Source: Isoetes taiwanensis
Taxonomy: Eukaryota > Streptophyta > Lycopodiopsida > Isoetales > Isoetaceae
DNA length: 64,000 bases
Direction: 5' to 3'
Assembly (NCBI GenBank): GCA_021234155.1
Contig: JAJEKV010000059.1
Coordinates: 3,844,571 to 3,908,570 of the forward strand
The translations under genes and the position numbers were made by a program. Below, piece by piece: positions 1 to 10,496 of the stretch; position 1 is the stretch's first letter; the number at the start of each line of letters is the position of its first letter. A model generated the notes under the pieces. The model was not told the origin of the DNA. It searched no databases and was given only the letters and a program-made list of their open reading frames with translations.

Positions 1-75
1 TCCACCTGCCATGCTCTAAGGCTCACGCTTTTTCAATGATCCCCTTTATAGTTACGCCGTGCGGGGCTCAGCCCC

Positions 76-400
76 AGAGCTCTGATTGAATGTTCCCCCA
101 TGTCTTTACAAGTTGTGTCATGAAATCTGAGCTCTTGTTTCTCCTTGCAGGGTTTATAGTGCCTTTGATTTATTCAATGCAAGTGTGCTGTGTTACATTT
201 TACATGTCATAGCAAGTGGTTCAAGCAGATCTTTGTGTCCATGGACATGAACGCAAATAAAAGGTGGCCATTTCAAAAGGCATCATAACTCATTATGATA
301 AGGTGATATCTGATGCTTCTAACTGTTTTTTAGCTTAGTTGCACAGACTTGGTTAAATCTTAACTTGTGTTATTTGCAAGGAACCTGTCAGCTGTGGCAT
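76..400. repeat. 320 bp direct duplication, copy 1
   Basis: This stretch recurs at 4473-4792 in the same orientation with roughly 90% identity by eye. Both copies contain a TTGCAG splice-acceptor-like site and a shared end near GAACCTGTCA. It starts at the AGAGCTCTGATTGAATG junction. The two copies bracket the LINE at 1165-4089. No protein was recognised in it; it may be an old exon/intron piece. Confidence 0.85.
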
Positions 401-507
401 CCATGCAAGCTAGGTCATGTCATCTTTTATATGGAATTTATTTTCTACTTTCCACGGTGGAATAGGTAGGTGTACTCAAAGCACAGAATTAATTTCATGA
501 AGTTATT

Positions 508-807
508 TCAAATGGTCATGGTTTTTGTGTTTTTTTTTTTTGGAGTTACAACTTTTTTTGAACATAAAGGACCCATCTCCTTCACCTCTTCTTCTGTTTT
601 GGGAGACGAATCACCTAATATTTTCTGTTCAGCTGCAAGTGGAGTATTGATGGCTTTGCAATTGATCATGTTAAACCTTTTCAGAATAGCATCAATGTAC
701 ATACACTGAGACAACAAGAGCTTCTTGTTGTTTCTGTCTCTTTTTACTTCAATACTTAAGAATATTTGTAGCTCTTCTGGATCTGTCATTTGAGACCTTG
801 CACGTTG
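508..807 (-). pseudogene. Ty1/copia reverse transcriptase fragment
   Basis: A 93-residue open stretch on the minus strand reads like the C-terminal part of a copia reverse transcriptase. MTDPEELQIFLSIEV corresponds to the conserved M-x-D-L-G-E-L-x-F-F-L-G-I-E-V block after the polymerase active site. LSQCMYIDAILKRFNM and a following N-T-P-L match the Q-x-Y-I-x-x-I-L-x-R-F-x-M and T-P-L signatures. After about residue 75 the reading decays into a lysine-rich tail beside a T-rich run on the plus strand (529-541). No integrase, protease or LTR is visible nearby, so this is an isolated scrap of a copia polyprotein. The family assignment is secure; activity is excluded by truncation. Confidence 0.85.
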
Positions 808-1160
808 GAAGACAACCCTTTAACCATAGCAACATCCATCATTTAGCTCAAGAATTGACATTTTTTTTCTAGAGCTTTAGTCTAAGCATCTGTTTGCATG
901 AATAGCAGCAAGGTGGATGAAAGGCATCTCTACGCAGAGCTTTGTATGGCAATCTGTGAACTTTTGTTGTACTGGTTACGATGGATCAAGGGCATTCTGA
1001 AGGACTGGCTTCCTAGAGAAGCATGTGGAAAATGTGTTTTCAAATAAAATCCTAACGAAATCTTCTCTCTGTAAGTTTTTCTTATGTTGCACTGTGTTGA
1101 TATATTGTTTGAGGATAAATGCGGGTTCGAATTAGGATGTTGAAGTTCTTAGGCTTTGAT
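808..1160. other. Intergenic, nothing recognised
   Basis: No open frame with family features, no repeat and no RNA gene was recognised here. A GGTTCGAAT at about 1124 resembles a pol III B box, but no A box or cloverleaf accompanies it. Confidence 0.5.
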
Positions 1161-1164
1161 CACT

Positions 1165-4089
1165 GATATAGATCGTCGTTTGATTCAAGCTCTGGAGGAA
1201 AGGATGTAGAAATAGAATTTGAATTCAGCTCGCGTTAAAGCTGGACTGCAATGGTTCAAGGAGGGAGATCGTTGTACGAGTTTCTTCTTCAGAGCCGCAA
1301 AGGCCAGGAGACAAGCATCCGCTTTGTTGTCGCTCGAAGTTCCTGATGGTTCTCTTATTTCTGACCCAGACGAGCTCAAGAATTTTGTGCATCATCATTT
1401 CTCTGGCTTCTTTGCGGCCCGTCGTCTTCCCTTTCAGCAGGATTTTCAAGAGGCATTGCTTGCAAAGGTTCACCCTATTGTCTGTGAAGAGCAAAAGACT
1501 AGTCTGGAAGTTGAGATTACTCTCAATGATTTGGCGGATGCTACATCTCTTTTGAAGCAAGGCAAATGCCCTGGAATTGATGGTATTCCTATGGAGTTTT
1601 TTCAGAAGTATTGGCACTGGCTTGATGAGGATGTCTATAATGCTTTTTGGATTTCAAGAGACAACGACATTTGGATAAGCTCCTTAATTCAGCTGCATCT
1701 CCCTCATCCCCAAAAGGAGCCTTCTTCAATTTTCGATTGGCCCCATTACCTTGTTGTCTTACGTTTACAAGATCTTTGCTAAAGCTTATGCTCAAAAGCT
1801 TCATGACATTCTTGCTGATTCTATATCCTCTACACGGTCGGGTTTCTGCCGGTGCGGTGTATTTTAAATAATGTAGCGGGCTGCCTATGAGGGTATTTAT
1901 TGGGCAAGATAGCGGGCTCATGAGATTGTTTACTTGAAGTTGGATTTTGCAAAAGCCTATGGCGGTGTTGATTGGACTTTCTTGGAAAAGTGTCTCTTGC
2001 ATCTTGGCTTTGGTGCACACTTCTTCACTGATGTAATGAGACTCCACTATTCTCGCTCATTCTCACATTTCTTTTCAAGGAGAGCCTTCAAAGATTCTTT
2101 CCGGTTGGTCGTGGCATTCGTCAAGGTTGCCCATTGGCACCATTGCTCTTCACAATTGTAGCAGAGGTCCTCTCTCAAATCTTCTCACTTCTTTGCACAA
2201 GATGGCATCTTGCATGGACTCCCCATGCATAATGGGTCGAGGAGATTTGTAATCGAGACTGTGAGATGATACTTTTCTTTTCCTAAAGGCTGATGAGCAA
2301 AATCTGCAGAATGCCATCTCACTATTGGATTCCTTTTCCTTAGCATCTGGTATCTTTGTTGGATGGCAGAAGTGTACTGCATTGTGGATGCGGGGATACT
2401 CCGATTCCACCGAAAGTGTTTCTTGCATTTCCATGGAAGGTCCTTCCTCATGGCAAAGCGACCAAGCTTCTTGGTATTCCCTGTGGGGATTCATATTTTA
2501 GCTGGAGATGCGTGGGATCTTGTTGTTAAGGGCTTGGAAAAACACTTGTTCGGTCCTGACTAAATTGTCCATGGAAGGTCAATTATTGTAGCCAAATCGG
2601 TGTTGAGTGGCACACATGTCTATATGGCTTGGTTATCACGGCACCACAAGCAAAGATGCAGCTCATCATCGAATTGTTGAATTTCATCCGGGGCGGCACG
2701 GAAGAAGGGGCTGATGTCAAGGGGTTGGGTGAAGTGCATCTTACCAAAGCACCGTGGGGACTTGGGATGATCGACTTTCTCCCACTGAGCAAAGTATTAA
2801 TTTCAAGTTCATCCGGAGGATCTTGAATAATGTTGATGTGTCTCGGCTCCACGACTTACGTCCCAATCATTGCAGCTTTTGTGTCTCCTTTGGCTCTCCT
2901 TCTATCAAGGCACCTTTTCTTTTGGGCTCTTTTTCTATCCGTTGTCGGCTTATCCTAATCGTCTCCTTTCCTCGAGGAGGGTTGCTTGATGCTTGGAATA
3001 TTGTGCGACGCTTTTCCATCTCCACCCTATGGCAAGAAGTTTTCTTGGAGCTAGTTGTTGGTGGATCCTTTGGGCGATAACCAAATTGATGCGCCTTTGG
3101 TAGCATCAATTCATTCCCCGACTACAATGTTATTGGAAACTAGCAGGTGTGCTTACAATTTCAAGCGTACAAGTACGGTGAAACACGATTGTCGACATGG
3201 GAAGAATTTGGACAAAGTTCCTTCTTTTAAGATGGGATCGCGCACAATTTGGCGACGATCATTGCCATTCTTCCTCCTATACCACAAGTAGTGGCTTCCC
3301 ATCTACGGGTGGTTCATGGGAATGTTAAAGGCTGAGCATTTGGTGAATTCTATGTATAAGATCCTTCTTGCGGCAGAGGTGTTGCCCCCCTCACAAAAAT
3401 GGCCTTTGGTGGTACCAGTGAATCAATAGAAAGTAGTTTGGAACTGGGTTTGGGACAAGTTACTTCATCCAAAGTTGTCAGTTTTGTGGTGGCAGATCAT
3501 CCATAGATGTGTGCGCGTCAATGTTTTGGTCCACAAATTTCGTCCCCGAGGTGCACAGGACATGCCCTTTATCTTTCGAGAGGGATGAGACAATCGAGCA
3601 TTGTTTCTTCTTATGCCAGCATGCTAGACCGGCTTGGTTGTGGCTTCAGAGTCTTTTTGATTGCAGTTTAAATAGTCAACAAGTCTTATTGGCAGTATAC
3701 CCAAGTTCTTGGGACAATATGGCAAAGAGGGCATTTCACGTAGCTTCAGCATGGATCATTTGTTCAACGTGGAAAAGAAGAAACCTCTTTATTTTCAAGG
3801 GCCATAGAGCCCCTGATGCTCAAGTGCTTATTGAAGCTAGGCAACGCATCGTCAAAGCGTATATATCTTCCTCCGTAAAGAAGAAGAAGAAGATGAAGTG
3901 AAGAATCGTATTTGGGTACACTATCTCCAGATTAACACTTATATATAACTTATTTACATGTTGTGTGCTGTAAGGTGGCAGGTGGTTTTGCTATGTGGAC
4001 AATTCCTCCACTGGGTTTTCAGTCCCCCATCTCTGTTGCTCGTTTCTGATGATTAATAAAGTTTCACGTCCTTCAAAAAAAAAAAAAAA
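1165..4089 (+). mobile_element. 5'-truncated, decayed L1-type LINE (RT plus C-terminal zinc finger)
   Basis: A plant L1-like non-LTR retrotransposon remnant. From about 1219 the translation gives the block just before RT (ARVKAGLQWFKEGDR, then FFFRAAKARR), then TSLLKQGKCPGIDGIPMEFF (RT motif 1). At 1934 comes LKLDFAKAYGGVDW, the polymerase motif A block; family members usually have YDRVDW here, so it has mutated. Frameshifts and stops scatter the middle (2100-3400). Recognisable C-terminal zf-RVT sequence returns at 3420-3700: LLHPKLSVLWWQIIHRCVRVNVLVHKF and IEHCFFLCQHARPAWLWL. The 3' end has an AATAAA-like signal near 4055 and a 15-A tail at 4075-4089. No endonuclease domain is present, as expected for 5' truncation. 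The truncated copy at 50,031-50,758 belongs to the same family, sharing both protein sequence and the ACGTCCTTCAA tail. Confidence 0.9.
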
Positions 4090-4472
4090 CATCATAACAA
4101 TGTTATCCATTTGCAGCAATTTCTATGGGGTTCACACACAATTTTTTCTTTTAGCTTAGATGTTAAGTTGGAGTGTTCTGAAGGTTAAGAGTGAGAATAT
4201 GGTTGGCTCCTTAACAAGGAAGCGGATGTCTTCTGTGCATTGGGCAAGTAAGTCCTTCTAACTCAAGCTTAGTGTCTTAGTCTGATTGTAAATCGCCATA
4301 GCTGTGTTTGGACGTTGTAGCTTCGTTGGAGATCATGACAAGGTTGAGCTTCCTCCTAACTGAGTGATGTCCATGCATTGACATATTAGTAGAGGAGATA
4401 TTAGTTCCTTAGTGTTGCTCTCTTTTTCCTACAGTATACAAGTTACATCTTTAAGAAAAGATTGGAATCCAA
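4090..4472. other. Intergenic between LINE tail and duplicated segment
   Basis: No gene recognised. Positions 4380-4434 share about 50 bp with 6249-6303, ending in a T-rich stretch and CCTACAGT, which looks like an intron end. Confidence 0.5.
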
Positions 4473-4792
4473 AGAGCTCTGATTGAATGTTCCTCCATGT
4501 CTTCACAAGTTGTGTCATGAAATTTCAGCTCTTTTTTCTCCTTGCAGGGTTTATGGTGCTTTTGGTTTATTCAATGGTGCTGTGTTACAGTTTACATGTC
4601 ATAGCAAGTGGTTCAAATGGAGCTTTGTGTTAATGGACATGAACATCAACAAAAGGTGGCCATTTCAAAAGGCATCATAACTCATTATGGTAAGGTGATA
4701 TCTGATGCTGCTAACTTTTTTTTAGCTTAGTTGCACAGACTTGATTAAATCTTAATCGGTGTTATTTGCAAGGAACCTGTCACCTGTGGCAT
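4473..4792. repeat. 320 bp direct duplication, copy 2
   Basis: Second copy of 76-400. Shared landmarks are TTTACATGTCATAGCAAGTG, GGTGGCCATTTCAAAAGGC and the TTATTTGCAAGGAACCTGTC end. Differences are scattered substitutions and small indels, so the duplication is not recent. Confidence 0.85.
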
Positions 4793-5144
4793 TGATGGCA
4801 AAATTGTTTTGATAATACCAAGAAACCTTATCCTTTCGAGCTGGAGGATTAGCAGGTGTGCTAAATAATCTACCGTGCAGTACTACATTTTCCATAGAAG
4901 CTTGACTTCAGAGGTTGACAATGATGGCTTCCACTGGCCTGAGTGCACGTTCAATGTAACCATATTTCTTAGCCCACAGAAGCATTGCAGAAAAGGTATA
5001 GGGAATGACGATGCGTTTATTTTGAGTAAGCTTATTTAGTAAGGTAAGGAGCTTTATATGGAAAGAAAGGCATGATTTTGGAAGTATGAACGTACCTAGG
5101 ATGTAAGAGCAAGAACATGTTGCTGTTGCAGTTTTTGGTGCTGG

Positions 5145-6172
5145 TTGCAAGATGGCAGGCTGTTGGGAATACGCTTGCTGATATGTATATCAAACGTGGC
5201 AGTTTAGAAGATGCATGCTGCATTTTCCATTGAACATAGTGATTGCAGGATATGTTTGGTATTTTAGAGGAGTTCGTGCTTTCAAATGTCTTGAGGACAT
5301 GCAACATGAGGGAATTCAATTGAATCAAGTCACGTTCTTGAATATTTTGAAAGCATGTAGAAGTATTGAAACTACACAACTGTACAACCAGAAAACCATT
5401 AATTATGGAGTTAATTCTGATTATGGAGCTTAAAGAGGCATGTGCCTTAAGTGATACTGGTAGTTATAGATTGGTAATGGAAGGTGTTTCCTTAGTATGT
5501 TGCAGGATTGAAGCTATAAACCAGAGTAGGCGCATCCATCAAATGAGATTAGAAATGGGAATTGAGATGGACATTCCTGTCGGTAATACCCTTATGATAT
5601 GTATGCAAAATGTAGAAGTTTGCAAGAGGCATGCAAGGTCATCAGCAGCCTTTAGAACATAAATGTTGTATCTTGAAATGATGTGTTTCCCAGAATAAAT
5701 TTGGCCCTTTTGCATTACATGTTACAACAACATGCAAAGACAAGGCATGAAGACAGCTAAAGTCACATTCTTGGGCGTTTTGAAAGCGTGTTGACTGTGT
5801 TGATTCTTGAAAGGATGGAAGATATGTCCAACAGATCCTGGAAGCTCACAGTGTGATAAGAAATACCCTTATAATAAATATGTATACCAACTATGGAAGC
5901 TTATGCGAGGCCCTTGAAGCGTTTGATAAATTATCATGCAAAGATGGGATTTCATGGAATGTAATGATTATTGGATATACAGGGAATGGCAAAGGCATGC
6001 TTGCCTTACAATGTTATGAGGGGATGCTTTACGAACACATCAAGGCTCTTAGAGCCCCTTATGTAGGCATCTTATAGGCTTGTGGAAATATCAGATCCTT
6101 AGAACATGGCAGGTGGATCCATGAGTGCATTATTGGTCAGGAGGTCCAATTGGATGTAGAAGCAACTATGTA
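5145..6172 (+). pseudogene. PPR protein pseudogene
   Basis: Several PPR motifs are readable in different frames. At 5160-5240: VGNTLADMYIKRGSLEDAC. At 5250-5355: a GYVWYFRGVRAFKCLEDM helix pair with EGIQLNQVTFLNILKACRSI. At 5500-5600: INQSRRIHQMRLEMGIEMD followed by VGNTLM. At 5853-6080: NTLIINMYTNYGSLCEALEAF and ISWNVMIIGYTGNGKGMLAL. At 6080-6172: ACGNIRSLEHGRWIHECII. This is the PLS-type pattern of plant organellar RNA-processing PPR proteins. Functional members bind organellar RNA and often guide C-to-U editing. Here the frame is broken by many stops and shifts (for example after CCIFH at 5229 and after YVGIL at 6075), so it cannot be made as one protein. No E/DYW domain is visible. The N-terminal end is undefined. 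Confidence 0.85.
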
Positions 6173-7074
6173 AGGTGCTTCTACCACATTTTTCTGCCAG
6201 TATGGAGGGCTTTGTGCATGCCATAATTGTATTTTTATGCAGACATAGAAATATTAGTAGACGAGGCATCAGTTCCTCAGTGTTGCTCTCTTTTTCCTAC
6301 AGTGTTGCAACTCGATCATCTATTTAAAAGATATAATCCATTTCCTCTCAAAGACTAGTCTTCAGGGCCATCTGCCATAGAGTTATCAACCTTCTCTCAA
6401 AGAGTTTTAATGCATCTATTGTACTGGGTCCCACGGACGTTTGGTCTCCTTGGATGTCAAGAATGAATTCAATTCTCAAAGACTATCTGCCGTGAAAGGC
6501 ATCAGGCATCGCTGAAAGAAATTATATTTGGTGTGCAACCGTCTTTGAAAATTCAACCGAATATAAATTTTAATTTTATTGTTTTTATAATGCATTTCAA
6601 ACACATATGCGTGTCAAATTACAATTGCATTATAATTGGAGCATAAAATAACCATTTTATTGACGTGATAAGTGGTTTCAAGCAGCTCCAAATAGCAAGA
6701 AATGCCTTTTTTGGACTATGCTGAGAATCAGTTTTTTGCATCAAATCCAGGTAGCTTAAGGATGATTTTGAAGCCTTCATATTAAGGTTGGATAGGACAT
6801 TGAGTCTTGTGTATTTTTTTTAAACATACCCACAAATAGTATCTCGCTCTTTAGAAAGACAAAAAGCTTGCAAACTATATAAGGATGCTTAGAAGTGTAA
6901 TGTTGACTCTATAGCTATCAGTTCTTTATGTTTGAGAAAAATAGAACTGCTATAGTGTTGTTGCAAAAGAACTAGCAAAAGAAGAATTGATAAATGGTGG
7001 GAATACCATAAACAAGACTTTGCACTCTGCGAAAAAAGCATAGAATTTAGCAAAAGAACAATTGGAGTGGTGGG
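6173..7074. other. Intergenic, repeat-derived
   Basis: Holds the second copy (6249-6303) of a ~50 bp sequence found at 4380-4434. Otherwise AT-rich DNA with no gene recognised on either strand. Confidence 0.5.
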
Positions 7075-7077
7075 AAA

Positions 7078-7177
7078 AAAATGTGGACCATTTCTCGATT
7101 TTTGCATGTCATCCTTGTGCAGGAGCCATGCTAATCTTCTCCGTATCGTTCCAATTTTATTCGACGCCCCGAAGGAC
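7078..7177 (-). ncRNA. U6: U6 spliceosomal RNA gene or U6 pseudogene
   Basis: Read on the minus strand from 7177, the sequence starts GTCCTTCGGGGC, a compact 5' stem with a UUCG loop. It continues through AAAATTGGAACGATAC, GAGAAGATTAGCATGG (holding the catalytic AGC triad), CTGCACAAGGATGACATGC (internal stem-loop region) and AAATCGAGAAATGGTCC. It ends at a seven-T pol III terminator (7081-7075). Length is about 100 nt against about 102 in plants. The gene has the correct plant pol III promoter upstream. Differences from the plant consensus include a shortened 5' stem and several C-to-T or G-to-A changes. One lies in the normally invariant ACAGAGA box, which reads ACGGAGA. That box pairs with the 5' splice site, so this copy may be non-functional or a divergent variant. 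Identity as U6-derived is near certain; function is not. Confidence 0.9.
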
Positions 7178-7200
7178 GTTAAGCTTTTTAAAATTGGGTC

Positions 7201-7241
7201 ATTTATATGTATTCCCAATGTCAAACCTTATTTCTGTGGGA
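7201..7241 (-). promoter_or_regulatory. Plant U6-type pol III promoter (USE plus TATA)
   Basis: On the minus strand TCCCACA (7241-7235) matches the core of the plant upstream sequence element RTCCCACATCG. TATAAAT (7207-7201) lies at about -24 to -30 from the U6 start at 7177. The USE centre is about 31 bp further upstream, near -61. This close USE-TATA spacing is the known plant arrangement for pol III rather than pol II snRNA genes. Confidence 0.8.
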
Positions 7242-7244
7242 GAT

Positions 7245-8206
7245 ACGATATGGCCAGTCATAAAAAGTTAATGCAGAGTGTGTGTTTCTCTGTTTTAGGG
7301 TTTTTAATTTACGGTGCGATGGACCTCTTCTTCTTCCTTTACCCTCACGATTAGCTCAGAACAAAATGTTCTATTAACCCTATAACAACAATTTAATCTG
7401 ATTTAAGTATAGGATTGAATGAAAGAGCCTAATGCATGCATGGTGAAGGAACTAGACGTGCTTAACAATATTTGCCACTCAACATATGCTCTTTTTTTTA
7501 AAGATGAATGCCTATGAATCTAAAGCACTTGCTTTTCCCTTTGTTAACAGACGAACATTGCAAGAGAAATAAAGACCATGGTACTGGCAAAAAGACCACG
7601 ATTGCATTCAAGCCATCTTGCCATACCAATAGATGCAAAGACAACAATGCGAGCTGCCAACCTGCCATTGCATACTCATGTTGGGTGCTTGGTATCATGC
7701 CCAACTTCCAGCATCTAGCATCTCACCACTAAATATAAAGGTTGAAATTGCAGATAAGCCAATCACTGTGAGTAAATAGAGTGTATACTTACAAGTAGTG
7801 AGCCATTGGAAGTAAATAGCTGATCCGAAGATTCTAGTTATCAGGTGAAAGCGGTTGCTCGGTGAAAGCAGTTGCTCTGACTCTAGCAAGAACAATGTGG
7901 CTTCCCAGGAGAGCCATTATGATGATCAAAGGCAGGCTTGTATGGATCTTGGCAGTTGTCAACCATATGAGCAAGACAAGATGTCAACAATTAGTCAAAA
8001 ACAACACATTGTGAGCTTATGAAGCCAAAAGTTAAAGATTAGATCTAGTTTCAAGATCAACACTAACATTAACTTCGATATTTCCAAAGCATGTAAATGT
8101 ATTCATTATTGAACTAAAAATGAACATAGTAGGAAAGCTGCCGCTTTTCAATTTTGTTTTTATGGCATTTCTACACGAGGGACATTTGCTCTCGAAATGT
8201 AATAGG
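7245..8206. other. Intergenic, nothing recognised
   Basis: Short open frames on both strands overlap and show no family features. No repeat or RNA gene was recognised. Confidence 0.5.
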
Positions 8207-8380
8207 ACTTTTTGGGTTGCCCCTAGGGGGGCAAACCCTTGTTTATGTGGGTTTATGGCATATCCTAGGTATATGGTAGAATATACCTAGGATATGCTGA
8301 TGACTGCTCCAAACCTACTATTCGCTATTCGCTGTAAACTCTGGGTCACCTGCGTTCTGGATCCAGGATGCTCCAACCGA
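8207..8380. repeat. Double-hairpin repeat, copy 1
   Basis: Two adjacent inverted repeats. Hairpin 1 (8214-8238) pairs GGGTTGCCCC with GGGGCAAACCC across a tiny loop. Hairpin 2 (8258-8297) has perfect 17-bp arms, GCATATCCTAGGTATAT and its complement, around a 6-nt loop GGTAGA. Copy 2 is at 35,547-35,740, and similarity continues past the hairpins (ATGACT-CTCCAAAC). The stems differ between copies by compensatory changes. This copy sits directly upstream of the ALAD exon 1, so it may be 5' leader or promoter, or a transposon end. Confidence 0.85.
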
Positions 8381-8384
8381 GTAA

Positions 8385-10496
8385 CTGGCAGGGCACAGCC
8401 TCCTTGGCTCTCCGTGTCCTCCATCACACTACAGATCCATTTCCCTTGTAATCCCTCTAACCCATATCCACAGCAGAAATGCTAGAAGAAGCATCAGCAT
8501 CATTCAAGCAGTGGCAGACCAACGGGCTCCTCCAGCAGCAGCTCCGGTTAGACCTCTCACCATTGAGGAAGCTGAAGCAGCTGTAGTAGCCGGAAATCCT
8601 CCTTCTGCACCACCTCCTCCATCGCGCCCCAAGGCTCCTGTTGGTACCCCCATTGTTGACCAGCTTGTGAGTTTCATTGTTTCATTGTCCCTATCTGCAA
8701 TTACTGTGAAATTGAATCATTATATGTTGGCCCATGCATTGGGTGTGTTTTTTTGAAGCAATTAACAGAGTATTTTTGTACCTGCATTTTCATTGCGTGC
8801 ACTAGGGTGTAAATGCACATCAGAGATTGATAAGATCTATTGTTGATATGTTCGTTTTGGGGAAATATTGTAGAGACTGGTGCAACGGCCACGCCGTAAT
8901 CGTAAGTCGCCTGCTCTTCGAGATGCATTTCAGGAGACATTCTTATCTCCAGCAAACTTCATTATGCCACTTTTTATACATGAAGGTTAGTTCTTGGTGA
9001 TTCAAGTTCGCTAAGTTTATCCCGTGTATTAGTTCTCTTACAGTAGCCTGGATTTATATTAAGGGTGGATCTCCACGCACTTGAAAACTCTCCCTTTTTG
9101 GAAAAACATTGATACTTTCCCTTCAGGCATGAGAATCTCTAACCTTGAGCAGATCCTATTGAGCTTGAAATTTCGAAGGTGGTAAAGCTTTTGGGAGAAC
9201 ATAAGCCACAGTGGACAGATAATAGAGTTTCAGTTCCCCATTTTCTACATTTGTCTGGCATGATGATAGTCAACTGAAGGAGAAGCTTGGATTTTTGCAA
9301 TCTTCATAGTTCTTTGATTGTCACAACAAAGTGTGAAGAGATGTAAGATGTCCGATATAGCAAATTTCACTAGTGATCTAGATGTTTCGTCTCGGCTGAA
9401 GAAACGGCCACAATGAGTTGTTTCTGGGAGAGCCAAACTAATGATTTCATAATTTTGAAGGAACCAACATTCTGTTGTTGAGCTGTAGAAAACATTCGTG
9501 CCCAAATTTGCATCAATAGTGCTGGTAATGCCATATCGGCGGTGCTTGAATGCATATGGTCTATGGCCACGGGGTTTTAAAGATCGGTCGGTGACAATAG
9601 GATACAAAGAATTTGAAACTATGGGTTTCTTGGTTCATTCTCAAGAATATGCACTCGCTCCATTCGAATCGTATGGCACTGTTGTACCACAGTAAAGTGA
9701 GTAAGACGTCGATGAACACAACGTCTTTGGCTGAGACGAAGAAGCATTTAAGGCCAATTTTGGTGGATTTTTATTCCCAGAAAACAAGTAGTTTCACTAT
9801 GATCTTTTATTTTAAACAAAAAGAACAATGACAATGGAAAAGAAGCGTATTTTGAGTGTAAATTATTATACACGGTGATAAAGTGGCAACAGTGTAAAGC
9901 GCTTTAATTTGTAGAAAAACTTTACTAACTTTGCTAAAAGTTATCATTAGTGTATACATTTTGATCTTTGTGATATAATCCTTGATTCATGCGCATCCAT
10001 AAATGCCCGGAAACAAGGCGGCAACATGCTTAGTTTTCCCTCGACCTCTTTTTTTCTATTAGGTGAAGAAAGCAGTCCAATTGGAGCAATGCCTGGATGT
10101 AGTCATTTGGGGTGGAGAAATGGGCTCCTAGAGGAGGTCCGTTTCTTTATACCATTATAATTCAATGCAGGTTCAATGCTCCTTAGCATTCTTGTTTGAT
10201 TTGTCTACAAGAGAGTCTCCTTTCGAATAAAGATATGGGTTCATATCTTTAACATATCTTGTGTATAATTTGCATGTTTTGCATGGAATTGACATATTCA
10301 AGAATAATGTCCTCTTTTGTTCATTGGTGAATGGCTAATGCTTGATCCTTTGCTATGTATTTTTTGATCGAGACTAACTGCAGGTTGTGTCCATCTAACA
10401 TAGAAAAATTGAAACTTCTTGGCTTCTTGCAGGTATACAAAGCAGTGTTGGAGTAAATAGTGTTGTGCTCTTTCCAAAAGTTCCGAAGCTTTGAAG
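8385..10496 (+). pseudogene. HEMB: Plastid 5-aminolevulinate dehydratase (porphobilinogen synthase), 5' exons only
   Basis: ALAD condenses two 5-aminolevulinates to porphobilinogen in plastid tetrapyrrole (heme/chlorophyll) synthesis. Exon 1 (8385-8666, donor GTGAGT) encodes a Ser/Arg-rich transit-peptide-like leader, then EEAEAAVVAGNPPSAPPPPS and KAPVGTP. Exon 2 (8874-8985) gives RPRRNRKSPALRDAFQET and LSPANFIMPLFIHEG. Exon 3 (10063 to about 10136) gives EESSPIGAMPGCSHLGWRNG. Exon 4 (10433-10496) gives VGVNSVVLFPKVP and EALK, but in two shifted frames. The junctions between exons 1, 2 and 3 join in phase with GT/AG borders. Problems: no in-frame ATG after the stop at 8382, the leader beginning CTG-GCA-GGG where ATG would be expected; frameshifts in exon 4; and no trace of the later exons with the Schiff-base lysines and metal sites. 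The family usually has about 430 residues; about a third is here. Intron 2 contains a copia relic. Confidence 0.9.
9105..9607 (-). pseudogene. Ty1/copia RNase H relic inside HEMB intron 2
   Basis: Minus-strand reading gives SSTTECWFLQNYEIISLALPE, corresponding to the S-T-T-E-A-E-Y-x-x-L-x-x-A block of copia RNase H. It is followed by LCCDNQRTMKIAKIQASP, matching the Y-C-D-N-Q-S-x-I-x-L-A-x-N-P block with its catalytic Asp. A degraded H-A-R trace follows, and near 9130-9180 there is KLYHLRNFKLNRICSRLEI, like the polyprotein end. Spacing and order match the copia pol C-terminus. The N-terminal part is scrambled by shifts. It lies between ALAD exons 2 and 3 on the opposite strand, so it inserted into the intron. 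Confidence 0.75.

Noticed and set aside
1105-1150. tRNA-like B box (GGTTCGAAT) near 1124
   Set aside because: No A box at the right distance, no acceptor or anticodon stem, and no T-run terminator suited to a tRNA.
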